From: Taenia hydatigena
Lineage: Eukaryota > Platyhelminthes > Cestoda > Cyclophyllidea > Taeniidae
Length of the DNA stretch: 64,000 nt
Assembly: GCA_036345935.2 (NCBI GenBank)
Contig: JADWOT020001844.1
Span: 1-64,000 of the forward strand
Direction of reading: 5' to 3'
The position numbers and the translations under genes were made by a program. Under the pieces are notes generated by a model. That model was not told where the DNA came from. It saw nothing but the letters and a program-made list of their open reading frames with translations, and ran no database searches. Every line of letters starts with the position of its first letter. Positions within the stretch are counted from its first letter, which is position 1. Of the stretch, positions 11,860 through 22,587 are shown in pieces.

Positions 11860-14800
11860 TTGATGTGCAGCTACAAAAATTGCATCCTATTATAAAAAGC
11901 TGTATTTATTCGGGAAAATGATATCAGAACATTATGCACCACATGTGGGAATCGAATCGCTATCCTCAAGCAGACTGGTTATTTTGTTATAAACTTATTA
12001 ACGTAGGTGACAGCATCGATACAGTCCTATGGGTAGTGAAACGGTGGCCTCTGTCGACATAGTCATTGAACAATGGATAGAGATGTAGCACGCTTCCCGT
12101 TTGTCTCCTCGTCTTCTGCCCCAAAATCCTTTGGACAGATAAGTCAGAGCTAATGGACTTTATTGCAAACTTGGGTTGCTCGGGCCACTATCTCCCCTTT
12201 CTCCTCCGAGGAATTATGACAAAACCATCATCACTAGGTGTGCGATTGCCCCATTTCAACAATAAAGCATTGCACAAATCCTTCCTCTTACCGACCCCGT
12301 CTTTGGTACCGTCCTTGTCGAATGTCTTTCTTCCAGTCATTAAAGTTCAAAATTCATTTTCGCATCTCATTAGTGATGCACCTTCGCAGAGTCACAGATG
12401 CAATTTTAAGCGATTGATGGCTATCAACCTGGCAGTGAGATGTGGACAAAACAATTGGTAGGTGTTAGAACGTTTCCATATGGTGTGAACTATGAATGCT
12501 ACAATGGACGGAAGCAAGTACAATAGTAATCGTGGGGCATCCTCGCTTCCTCCTCCTCATCCTCCTTCCTCTGATAATTAACAACCACACCCTAGCAAGA
12601 AGTCACCCCGCTCAACGCTCACATGTATGGACGTCGTGAAAAACCAATGCATAGCATGAAGGCTCTTTGTAATATAGCCTCAAATCAGCTTTGCCTCACG
12701 CCATACCGTTGTTGTTGTTGTTACTGCTAAAGGCCTCAAAATCTTACTACTAACTTGGGTTGGAAAAAATAAACAAACAGAACAAGCAAAAGTGGTGTAA
12801 TTTTAAGCCTATGATAGGATCTCACCCAACTTGTGCAGCATACACTGTCCCATAGGGGAGTACTTACCAAGGTACCGTTCTCCTCTCCCTTCGCTCTCGC
12901 CCGCTCGCCCGCCTGCCTGGAGTTCATGCAGCCACACACACCGCAACCATTCTCCTATGATGTTGAGGCCCTCTTCCAAGCCCACTGCCGGCCTGCTTAT
13001 GCCCTGCGTGGATAAGTAGTCCACACTACGGAGGGGCAAGAAAACTCTCAGTCGCATTCATCACACATCTAATAATTGCTTCGACACCTCAGCTGTCGCC
13101 GTCGACAACGACGAGTTCAAAGGCACTTGGTGTAGTCCCAGTGGCTTCCCATGGATCGGATTCTACGCCCACATTCCCCCATGCCATCGTTGCCACCGTC
13201 GACAACTATGATGCGTGTCATTGTTGGTAGGCAGTCCGTTGAGTCCGTAATTGACGATGACGACGACGACAACGTTGAGAAACGTCACGTAGTCAGCGTT
13301 GCAAACAATGGCGATGCAGCTAGTGTTGGTCAGAGGCCGACTATTACAACACATAAATACTGCACTTACAAGTTTTGCGTACAAAATTGACATCTTGTGC
13401 TGCTCACTCAACACCCCCATGCCTACCACATAATAATTCTCCAGATGAAGTGAAGAATCCCCTTCGTCGGCCACTTTAGCACCATGTAAAGCCAAGTGCT
13501 TGGTAAGTTCTCCTCCTCGCCTTCCCTCCCACCAAGTGGAGCCTCATTCACGACCAGAACATCATTCCCTTCTTATTCAAATAACATCCCACCTACCTAC
13601 CTACTTCAATCAATCCCCTCTACTCCATTGTTCAGCACAGGGAACGAACGCAAAAAGCGTTGCCATCCAACAACCAACCGAAACACGTTTACGGAACTAA
13701 AAACGAGCCCTAGACGATCTCGACAATATCAATACGCGTAGATTTAAGTACAACAAAACAACTAGCAGACAGTAAGAAATGCACACACACACACCCGAAT
13801 TCACGAAAAGAAGAGCACCTACAGTACGTTTGAAAAAAAAGCCCTGGGACACCTCTCCTTCTCGTCCTCCCCATCTTAACACAATCACTAGCGCAACTCA
13901 TCAACGCGAAAAATAAGCCCGTCCCTCTGCACCCAGCTCATCAGTGTTACACTCCAGTTAGTCTATTGAGCATGCGCCCACGCCCTTCTCACCCTTCTCA
14001 CACCTACCGCTGTGTCATCCAACACACACCGCTATCGTCCATGCCGACATCCACATTGCACAACAGAGGCGAGGACGCCTCCGCCAATGACTTCACGAGC
14101 TCGTACTGCCTACCATTCCACAGACTCATCAAATGTTGCCTCACCACCGCAGTAATTTTTTAGCATCCGAAAAGGAAAAAAGCAAACAATGGAAGAGTCG
14201 ATGCGTGAATATCTAATCCACTGCAAAGCTAACGTCTCCGGACATAACTAATGATAGGAGAAAACACCTTAACGAGCAAACGTTTAAGACTGCTGCAAAA
14301 TGCAATCTGCGTAGTGATAAGACTGCTCCCCACTAGTCACTCCTTCCTTTGCTTCTGTTGCGGCCACCTCGCCCAGACACCAACTCATGCCGTCAAAGCT
14401 AAGCCCACCATTAAGCCATCACCGACGCCCTCCACACAACACGTTTTGCAAAGATCACACCAGCACAAAAATAATCCTGATCTCCAAGTCAATGAGCAGT
14501 GAAGTCCCTAATTGTCTCACGCCCTCCATACATGCATGTGTGAGTGGGAGTGTAGCAGCTACATTTTGCTACGAATGAATCATTAAATAAAAGTGATTGT
14601 TTAGCGCACCACTTGTGTTAGGGGGCGGGTGGCTCAAGCTAGGTTGTGATAAGTCTAGGTCGATTTGAATAATAAATTTTAGTTACTAGGACAGGCTGAG
14701 ACGGCATGTTTTAAAGGGTAAATGTGATGACGCCAATTAGGACTGTTTTTTTACATAATCACGAGTATTTTGGGCCAATAGGCTGCCCAAAATTTTACGT

Positions 14801-16440
14801 GTACCAACTTCCGTATGCCTAAGCAATTCAACGTAAGGGATTGCCACATTTTCGTTGATGCTGCAAGTTCGATGAATAAATTTTGCTGAATTTAGAAACA
14901 CGCGTATGATTGGTGATGGATTTTACTCCAATAATGTGTATGAAACTTAATCACCTGGTCCTGTACATTAAATGCAACACATCACGTCTCGTTTAAAACA
15001 AAAAATAAATGCGCTTGAGGTTTATAATCTCTAGGGCACATTTTAACTGCGAATGCGTATTTTGTTAAGTAAAACAAGCCTTTAAGCTAATCAAATCGCT
15101 CATCATTTTGAGGTCATCAGCGGTAACTGCTTTCCATCTCGTTGGTAAATGGGGTCCTTTGATACACTAAAAAGTCATGATTTTGGCAGGAGAGGGCCGT
15201 ATATTTTAAAAGACTTATCTTACTTACTAGGGATCGCTTGGTAAAAATGAGCTTGTGAAGCATAATTTCACTGGAACGTGTCGCGTCTGACTGGAGCATG
15301 ATTTGCTAATCATGAGTCCTCTACCTAGCGATTCAGGGTTAGAATTCCGCCTTTGGCGTCACTTTACATGTAACTCAGGTAAGAATTAATTGCATCATAT
15401 GCTTTCTTGCCATCTTCCTCGTGCATAAACTGGCAAAATCCATTTACTTGTCATTAAACTTTGCTGTTTATTCTTAAAATTTTAATTATTAATGCTCCCT
15501 AAAATTACTTAGTAAAACTAAATATCATAATTGCATATGCAAACTACGTATAACACTAAGTCAATTTAAGTTATTTAACAGCGATGTGGTTATAATTAGA
15601 AGTCTTGATAATAAGACGAGAAAAGGATTTATTTACGAAATAGCTGCTCACCGCGTTCCACCGCCATCGGAGAGGTCAGGATGCCATTAGCTTTTGTGTG
15701 GTAGCTTCGATCACAATCAGATTATGCAAGCAGCACATTAGCGAATTGACTAAAGTGCTCTGCATTCTAAGTACTTTTTACTTGGGTCTATAAGCGGTTT
15801 TAATTAGGCACCGGCTGTCAACTGTCTACGATGCCAAAAAAGTAGGTCTCCCCCGAAACCACAACATTTTGTGCCATGCAGCTGTGATAAGAGTGCGTAG
15901 TAACAAAAAGCCAGGGTGGACAGGCATTACGGTGTGTCATTTGTTGCTCATTTGAATCTGTAAGTATCTAGGATTAGGTTTCAAATGTTAGATTAGTTGC
16001 GGTCCAGTAAAGTTCAGTTCAATTTTAAGACCTTTGATGCTTAGGAATGAACGCAAGGTAATGCGAATGATTTCAATACGAAAACTAGGATAGCTTGAGT
16101 GCATAGCTGAGATCCATTTTCGTGGGTTTTCACCTCAGGTTATTCAATTCTGTACCCAGCTGTTCATTTCATCTCTACTAGCCACGTTTTTTCCCAAGTC
16201 ATGTAGTAAAAATTTGGACCTGGCCGACAGTTAAGCAGACTATTTTGGCGAAGAAAGCCAAAATGATGCAACACATAGAGCTGCGCTATATTCCGATTAT
16301 TTAGATCCAGATTCGATTGGAATTATAATCTAGCAGCTTAGACCATTTGGTGGTTACTTGCAGCAATTCTCCTATCAGATTGGAAAAAGAAAGGTTTGGT
16401 CGATGATTGAGCGCCTAGTTTGACACAGATGATTGGTAAC
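11860..16440. other. No supported gene; low-complexity patches
   Basis: The stretch holds short simple repeats, including a GTT run near 12707-12723, GAC/GAT runs near 13255-13272 and a CA run at 13781-13795. Pyrimidine-rich segments lie at 12.5-14.5 kb. No frame with convincing splice sites or recognisable protein was found. Confidence 0.45.
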
Positions 16441-16444
16441 GTAC

Positions 16445-16621
16445 GCTCTAACGATTGGGTATCTCTGCTACCAGAAATTTTGCCCTGCCATTTATTGTCA
16501 AGATACCAACCGATGATGTAGCCAACAATGTCGCCTAGGGTTTGAGGCGGTGGATCATACTTCATGTGCACTGTGTAAGAGTCGACCGCTTTAAATTGCA
16601 CACTCTCAGAAACGCTAAGAT
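16445..16621 (-). CDS. Fibronectin type III half-domain exon (minus strand)
   Basis: On the minus strand a good acceptor (CATTTGTGCAG) ends just above 16621, and a GTACGT donor follows 16445. The 177-base exon starts in phase 1 and encodes about 59 residues. It contains DLSVSESVQFKAVDSYTVHM followed by DPPP and GDIVGYIIGWY. This is the usual N-terminal half of an FN3 domain: a strand with Val/Phe, the 'DPPP' turn and the 'GYI..WY' C strand. FN3 domains act in extracellular adhesion or receptor proteins. The second half is not found next to it, so this is either one exon of a long split gene or a relic. A diverged piece of the same exon end is seen at 45300-45375. Confidence 0.5.
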
Positions 16622-16639
16622 CTGCACAAATGGGAAGGC

Positions 16640-19600
16640 ATCGGTTCGTCATTAGTGCTGAGAGGACCTTAAAGCTTCTTCTGTTCCATTATGCTCTACT
16701 CACACCCAATTAAATAAAAGTAGATATAAATTATTTAGGCAATAAAGCAATTGACAGAATGTTAGCTGCTAAATGCATGCAAGATGTTTATGGGTTAGTG
16801 GGCAGAGGGTAGACCTCCACGATTTATGTTTAGTTAGTGGCGGATTGAGCATCACGATAAAATTATTTAGCTATACAAATCCATATATTACGACTGCGAG
16901 TTAATGGCGGTTCCTATTTTAACGTGATCTAGAATCGCTAAACTGTTAAACGGGCAAAACATGAAAAGCGCAAAAGGAAAATGTCCCTGATGCCTGTGAT
17001 GGTGGACAAGAGGTGTTCGGATGCTTGCAACATATAAGCTGGGGCGACTAATCATTAGTGTTGGTGCATCAGCATAGGCTTTAAGGTTAGGGCAGGAAGA
17101 TATCATCTGCGACCATGGTTTGACAGGAAGGAGATAAATAAGGCTTAATAAAATCAACCCGGTTCTGTCAAACACCTTGGCATTAAACACGCCTTACGAA
17201 GCACCAGCACACTTTGTCTCCCTAAAATTTACCAAATTCAATTGGTTTTATCATGTTAAATTTACTTTATGCATAAATAAAAGCTGCATTTTGGTTCTTG
17301 ATGACCAAACTAAACGGAACTCGAGTGCAACACTCTTTATGAAAACTGATTTATTTGATGCATGTTCCATGTAAAAGGGTACGAAGATGAACAAAATCCT
17401 ATTCACCACAAAATTAAAGAACATTTGAAGACGCTATAGAAGTAAAGAGCCAAAGTGCGAAGGAAGGTAAGCATTAGGCATAATAACAAAATGAAGTCAG
17501 CCACACCATGTTGATTTGACTATGAAATCATGCATGGTGTTGTGGTGCAATGTATCAAGGTACAAATGAATAAGAGAAGCTAAGCCGTCTCTGGCGCACT
17601 TTAGCAGTTTCTGTGAAGAGAAATTTTCGCTGTCTTTATAGAATGCTCTCATATAGCGAATAGTTTCTTTCTTCACGTGTACTGAACAGTGTAAGGATAA
17701 GAAGACAACTTACCGATCGCCAATGCAACGACCCCACGCGTAGTGGAAGCTGCCAGCAGCATGAGACGGAGTTAAGAGGGCATTCTCTTATCAAAAATTT
17801 TTACATTAACAATCCGCACACGTGTACTTTTAAATTTGCTGTCAATTGTAGTTAGCCCATGGTCTGCAAGTTCTTGAACTACTAACCAAATTAAGCATTC
17901 ACGCGCACACTATGAAATCTAATGTTATTGAATTGCTTGGGCGGTTGTGTTAAGGACACTGATAAGTGCGCCCACTGTTACAAAATAGCTTTTACCTTAA
18001 CTTTCTGGAGGCTTTCGTTTTTATGTGAAGTTGTGGCGTTGTAACTAGTCAGTGCGCACAGTCTTACGTGAAATTTCACGCAGACATTATAACCAATGCA
18101 GTAGAGGGGACTACGGTGACTGAGTCAGCAAATGCATATTCGCCAGCTGTAGTGAATGAAGAATTAGATGTCAAACCTTCGACATGATCGTTCGGGACTG
18201 GTTACAAATTCTCTCTGCAGAAAACTCTTTCGAGACCATTCGATGCAGAACACGCTGCTCTAGGCACTGCTGACTCCTCCACATTAGCTAACTCGTAAGG
18301 GTGCATAACAAGGCAATTAGGACCATCACATTACTTGCGTATGTTCCACCTTCTGAGACTGATTTAATGGCAGGAGGTAATAAGAATGATCCCCCAAAAT
18401 TTCAACGATACTGAAAACCACGCACTGATGTCATTGATCAAACTAGTTAAGTGAAGTGTTCCCCTTGCCAGACGAGTATTATTAAAGCTACGCAGCAAAC
18501 AGATTTATCGTTAATTGTTTTGACTTGATAAATTCATCTACTTTGGGGTGATGTGGGTGTATTGGGAAACACTGTGCAATAAAGACAAGGAAATTTGGCC
18601 CACGACTATACGGAAATACCAACAAATCATCAAAAATGCACTGCACTTACGTTCAATGGGCAAACGTGTATGCGAATACAATATTAACGACTTAGTGCTA
18701 ATTGTTGAGGCTGCTGCTATTCTATCTTTATGCCGTTAGATGAGGTGGAAAAATGCACAGGCCTACTTGAACTATCTCTCTTGACCCAAGCTCTTCCGCA
18801 CGATAGTGGATTTGGCCTGCTTTGCTCCTCCCATCTTCTCCTCTATCTCTGGGGATTCCGTAAAGAGAAAGGGTGACAAATCCAAGTAGTGGCTGTTCAT
18901 GGAGGGATAAGAAGTAGCTTTCCTTGTAATTAAGACGCCCACTGACTGATGATATGCGTGGAACCATCCATAATGCGTGAAAGCAATTGTGTCAGTAGAT
19001 GATCTATCCACAATAAAACTTTTTACTCGCTCCAAGAAAATCCAGTGACCATCTGTCCAAAACATTTCTTTACATTGCTAAGTGCGTAAAGCATTACGCC
19101 ATGCTTGGTTGACTTCGACTTAAGGTTTTGGAACCACTTTAAATAACTGCTTTGTTTTGGCTTTAATTTAAGGCATTTCCAAAGTCTGGATGAAGTAGAC
19201 GCCAATTCCCGTGTAAAACATGCAGCAATTGAGCGTGTCTTGGAGACACTGGTAAAGGCATCAGTAGCTCTGTGTCACTTAATGGTTACTTTTAAAGATT
19301 CGTAGATTCCACTGTCGACTCTAAACACGAAAGTTCCTAAGTCAGCATCTATATATTGACGTACCTATGCTGGAGGCAGTCATTGATGCAGACATCACTG
19401 CCAGTCGTAATAGGCGTGCTTAAAGCGGCTTGTCAGAATGAATTTGTGGCACGATTTTACGGGTGATGTGCCCCACTTGTAATCGAACTCTTTTAAATCA
19501 TGCTTCCTTATTTCATTTTCATTTACTACAGTCAGCGGTTCGATAAATATTGCGGATGGACCTGGTTACACGAAATGAAAAGGACACGAACATGAAGGTC

Positions 19601-19740
19601 TTTGTGCAAAAGATAAGGCATTACGTCGCTTAACTTAGAAGCACGCTAGATGAGATTAGCCTCTTTTAGTCGTTTAATATCTGCAAACGCTAATAATCGT
19701 GTTCGTTTGACATAATGAACCCGGTTTTCTCAATTTTTCT
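16640..19740. other. No supported gene
   Basis: Frames here are short and lack good splice contexts. A minus-strand frame at 16888-17190 may hold a very decayed FN3-like stretch, but the match is too weak to call. Frames at 18728-19205 (minus) resemble no family I know. Confidence 0.4.
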
Positions 19741-19746
19741 TGCTTC

Positions 19747-21372
19747 TCAAGAAAGGGAATTCGAATTTTTTGACAATTTTTTGTTTGATAGGTGGTTAGA
19801 TTGCAATGTCAATTTAACTGTGCCAAGAATTAAAACGAGTTGATGCGTTTTAAATGGACATTTATCCAGAGTATTTGGGTGGTAAATAAAATTTAGTAGA
19901 CTGTTTTGTCATGTTAAGATGCACTAAGCCATTTTATTGAAGTGACACAGAATTCGAGGCGTTGTCTTTTCTAATATGGCGGATGGGTAGGAAAGGGTTT
20001 TATGCCCCTAACATTTGTAAATCGCAAACCGTTCAGATCGTCATTCCCTAAAAGTCTGCCCATTTCACGATTTGTTGCGTTAAGAGCCGACGAATCGACA
20101 AATTCCGCTGATTTAGCACTTATTGCCGTCCTTCACTGACCAAATTAGTAGTGGTGTCCAAATTTCGCATAAAATACAGCCGCCAAAAAAATGATTCAGA
20201 AATAGTTGGTGCATGGTGCGCAACTCCCCGTAAGGCTGCGTTGAATCCAATGCAATCACATAAGGTCATAGACATGCAACACAGCAGGGGTATCGGAAAT
20301 TCAGTAATCAACTTTGGTGAGGTCGAAAGTCAAAGTTGACACCCGTGCAAACGCAAAGAGGTGACATCCAAGATCTCGTGCTAGAGTACCAAAAACCTAA
20401 GAAATCATTTTACTTTAAAAGCTGTAGCAACAGATTACTTACCCTCAGGCGAAAATGCTACTTTACAAGGTTGGTGGGGATTTAGAAGGATGAAACTTAA
20501 TCAGCGGTCTGCTGAGTAGCACCAAATTGTGCAGCACATCGGTTCAGATCAATTTCTAAGAAACAAAAATGTTTAGAAAGGCACACAAGTAGGTGTTACT
20601 CTAGTCGTTAAGAGCAGTAGCTTACAAAAGTTCCGCCTCTAACTGCAGCTTAGCTCTTAATATTTACCTTCCCACAACATGGCCATTTCCGGCACGTATC
20701 GCGACCTGGGCACCCACGGATCTGTCACAGCTAACAAATCCTGCGATCAGCAGAGAATATGGATATTTCAAGGGCATTTAATCCAATACATTAGGGCATT
20801 TCCTCTGGTTCGTTACTAAGCTATCAATTGGCCAAACAGCAAGCAAGACTAAGTGAGTCCATCGTAACATACTCTAGTGGGAAATGATAGATAAACGAGT
20901 TGAAGCCTTTGGAACTCCTTGTTATTGCCTCACGGCTAACGAGTGTACGGAGAAGATGAGGACCTAAACTTAGAAGCAAAAGGAAACAGCGTATCCGGAA
21001 TTTATTTCTAAACGGACAAACAAAATGGGAATATGACATAAATTCACTCAGTCAAATTGAGAAGAGCTGATCGCGATTTTTGAACAGTCAAAAGTAAAGT
21101 AGGATGACGAATGACCAGAAGGTTGGAATTTCTAAAGTAAAAAACATCAGGTGGTTTAAATTTACTCAAGTGAAATTGGAGATTCTCATTTACGTTGCCA
21201 AAACACTGCTTTTGTTGCAGCATGAGTTCCTGGCAGTTGAACGGCGCCATCATAAACGCCAAGACTTGTACAGCGCAATCCAAGTGAAAGGCTCCTGCAG
21301 ACGGTGATAATTGTAAGAATGTGGTGGACTGTATCACCAAGGCGTCACTTCTCACTGCCTCTTAAAAGGGCC
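19747..21372. repeat. Left arm of a large palindrome (inverted repeat)
   Basis: This arm is the reverse complement of 23036-24661. Paired coordinates always sum to 44408 from the inner edge to at least 20120/24288, so there are no net indels over about 1.2 kb, and only single-base differences were spotted (for example near 20085 and 20146). The outer 110 bases, near 19750-19860, are clearly more diverged and contain small indels. The arm carries exons 2-4 of the small secreted-protein gene on the minus strand, but no promoter or first exon. Confidence 0.93.
20497..21294 (-). pseudogene. Orphan mirror copy of secreted-protein gene, exons 2-4 only
   Basis: By palindrome symmetry the three downstream exons of the gene at 22588-23911 recur here on minus at 21194-21294, 20668-20740 and 20497-20555, with the same splice sites and the TAA stop. 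The inner edge of the arm (21372) falls inside intron 1, so the TATA box and signal-peptide exon were not copied. No replacement first exon with a TATA box was found on the minus strand between 21373 and 22550. The copy should be silent or depend on another promoter. Its exons stay unbroken and nearly identical to the other arm, which points to recent duplication or to ongoing gene conversion. Confidence 0.5.
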
Positions 21373-21483
21373 GAAAATGTTGGCATCATGAGAGCATCGA
21401 CGATGATCGGCAAGCACGGGTGTAGAACTAAAAGTGCAGTGAGCACGAGGGCTACACGAGACAATTAGAGACAAGGCGATTGG

Positions 21484-21518
21484 TATATAAGCGGGCACAC
21501 CTCGGAGCGCAAGTCAGT
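21484..21518 (+). promoter_or_regulatory. TATA box plus initiator of the tryptophan-rich gene
   Basis: TATATAAG starts at 21484, and a TCAGT initiator-like motif lies at 21514-21518. Its A is 32 bases downstream of the first T of the TATA box, the standard spacing for RNA polymerase II core promoters. The first ATG after it is at 21543. Confidence 0.6.
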
Positions 21519-21542
21519 ATCAAGGAAAGCAGAGACAAAGAA

Positions 21543-21752
21543 ATGGTGTGGGGAGGTTGGCCATGCTCGTATCCGTGGAAGTGGGCACCGTGGGGAGAGT
21601 TTGAGAAGGGCTCGCAATGGGGACAGAAGTGGGCATTGTGGTCTGTGCAGAAGCCGCACTGCTGGTCGCCGTGTGAGTGGTCGTGGGAGAAGAAGCCGCA
21701 ATGGTGGTCGCCGTGTGGCCAGCCGTGGGGGTGGTCGCAGCAATGGTGGTAA
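21543..21752 (+). CDS. Small tryptophan-rich protein, 69 aa, intronless
   Basis: The start ATG (AAATGG context) lies about 27 bases after the predicted transcription start, and the frame ends at TAA 21752. An in-frame start farther upstream (21480) overlaps the TATA box and is unlikely to be used. The protein has 17 Trp in 69 residues plus four Cys and many Pro, Gly, Lys and Gln. WSPC occurs at residues 41-44 and 55-58, and the protein ends QQWW. There is no signal peptide or membrane segment, so a cytosolic or structural role is possible. I do not recognise a family. The opposite strand is also open and encodes a His/Cys-rich 120-residue frame. The plus strand is preferred because it alone has a TATA box, an initiator and a close AATAAA. 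The gene sits in the unique centre of the palindrome, 640 bases before a second gene of the same orientation. Confidence 0.6.
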   Translation: MVWGGWPCSYPWKWAPWGEFEKGSQWGQKWALWSVQKPHCWSPCEWSWEKKPQWWSPCGQPWGWSQQWW

Positions 21753-21920
21753 ACAGCAACCACCACCGAGGTTGTGCCTACACCGACACTTGTGAAGGTG
21801 CCTCCACTTGCCATGGAGGCGAATGAGCTAGTCGGCGGTGTACATGCCCTCCTCTACTTCTCTCTTGCTCTGAACGCTCAACTAATGCTATTATTCCTGT
21901 TTATCACTTAAAACTGCTTA

Positions 21921-21926
21921 ATAAAT
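21921..21926 (+). terminator. Polyadenylation signal of the tryptophan-rich gene
   Basis: AATAAA lies 169 bases after the stop codon at 21752, giving a predicted transcript of roughly 425 bases. Confidence 0.5.
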
Positions 21927-22547
21927 GATTAGACATCTTTGCTTCAGCTTACACAGAGCTTCCCTTTGGCATTTCCTTGTTGGGTATGTGGAACGCATTG
22001 GCAAATTAAATCGGAGGTAATTTTCTCTCCTATTATTGCACTAGACTGTTTCAGGGTTTCGATTATTTTGTGCTTACTCGTTTTAAGGTTGTATGTGCCA
22101 GACTTCGGATCTCTTCTGCTCTAGTGTTAAAAGCGTCATGGGTGCTCATCTAGAATGAGTTGCGAAAACTAAAACATGCCTTACTCTTATTGTTTAGCTT
22201 TGAAGTGTTGTAAGTAGAGTTGAAACTCTTGCGGTCGGACAAAATACATAGGAGGCTATGCTAGGATATTTGGCTTAGAAATTTGAATGCGTTTACTTAT
22301 TTCTGGTTGCCTTAAGCGGGATTTTCTAATCGGCCGTAAGTACTTGAAATTGTGCTGCAATGCAGTCGTGACACTGTTGAAGACTTGTCATAGTTAACAA
22401 CGATGATTGTTTTGAATTGCAGCCCAATAATTTGCTGTCGCTTGCGGCTGGAGAAAAAATTTGTAAGCGGATGGGTTAGTGCCTCCACTTAACGGCTACG
22501 TCACTACTAATCCCAAATTCGATTTGTAACGTAGCCTTATCCGGAGG

Positions 22548-22554
22548 TATAAAT
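22548..22554 (+). promoter_or_regulatory. TATA box of the secreted-protein gene
   Basis: TATAAAT begins 40 bases before the ATG at 22588. With the usual 30-base spacing, transcription would start near 22578 and leave a 5' leader of about 10 bases. Confidence 0.5.
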
Positions 22555-22587
22555 GTGGAATAGCTTACTACGATCCACCAGCAAATA

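Noticed and set aside
15273..15343. Degenerate tRNA-Ser(GCT)-like sequence
   Set aside because: An anticodon-like hairpin around TTGCTAATC and a GGTTAGAATTCC near the B-box position are present, and the end stems nearly pair. The D arm is too short and the T arm does not fold, so it is at most a decayed tRNA or SINE head.
19350..19463. TATATAT followed by a short signal-like frame at 19386
   Set aside because: The ATG falls almost at the predicted transcription start, leaving a leader of about four bases, and the only donor (GTGATG) is weak.
21452..21814. Minus-strand 120-codon His/Cys-rich frame opposite the Trp-rich gene
   Set aside because: It has no TATA box upstream and no close polyadenylation signal. 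TGG codons on plus automatically create CCA/CAC-rich sequence on minus, so the His-rich frame is best explained as the shadow of the Trp-rich gene.
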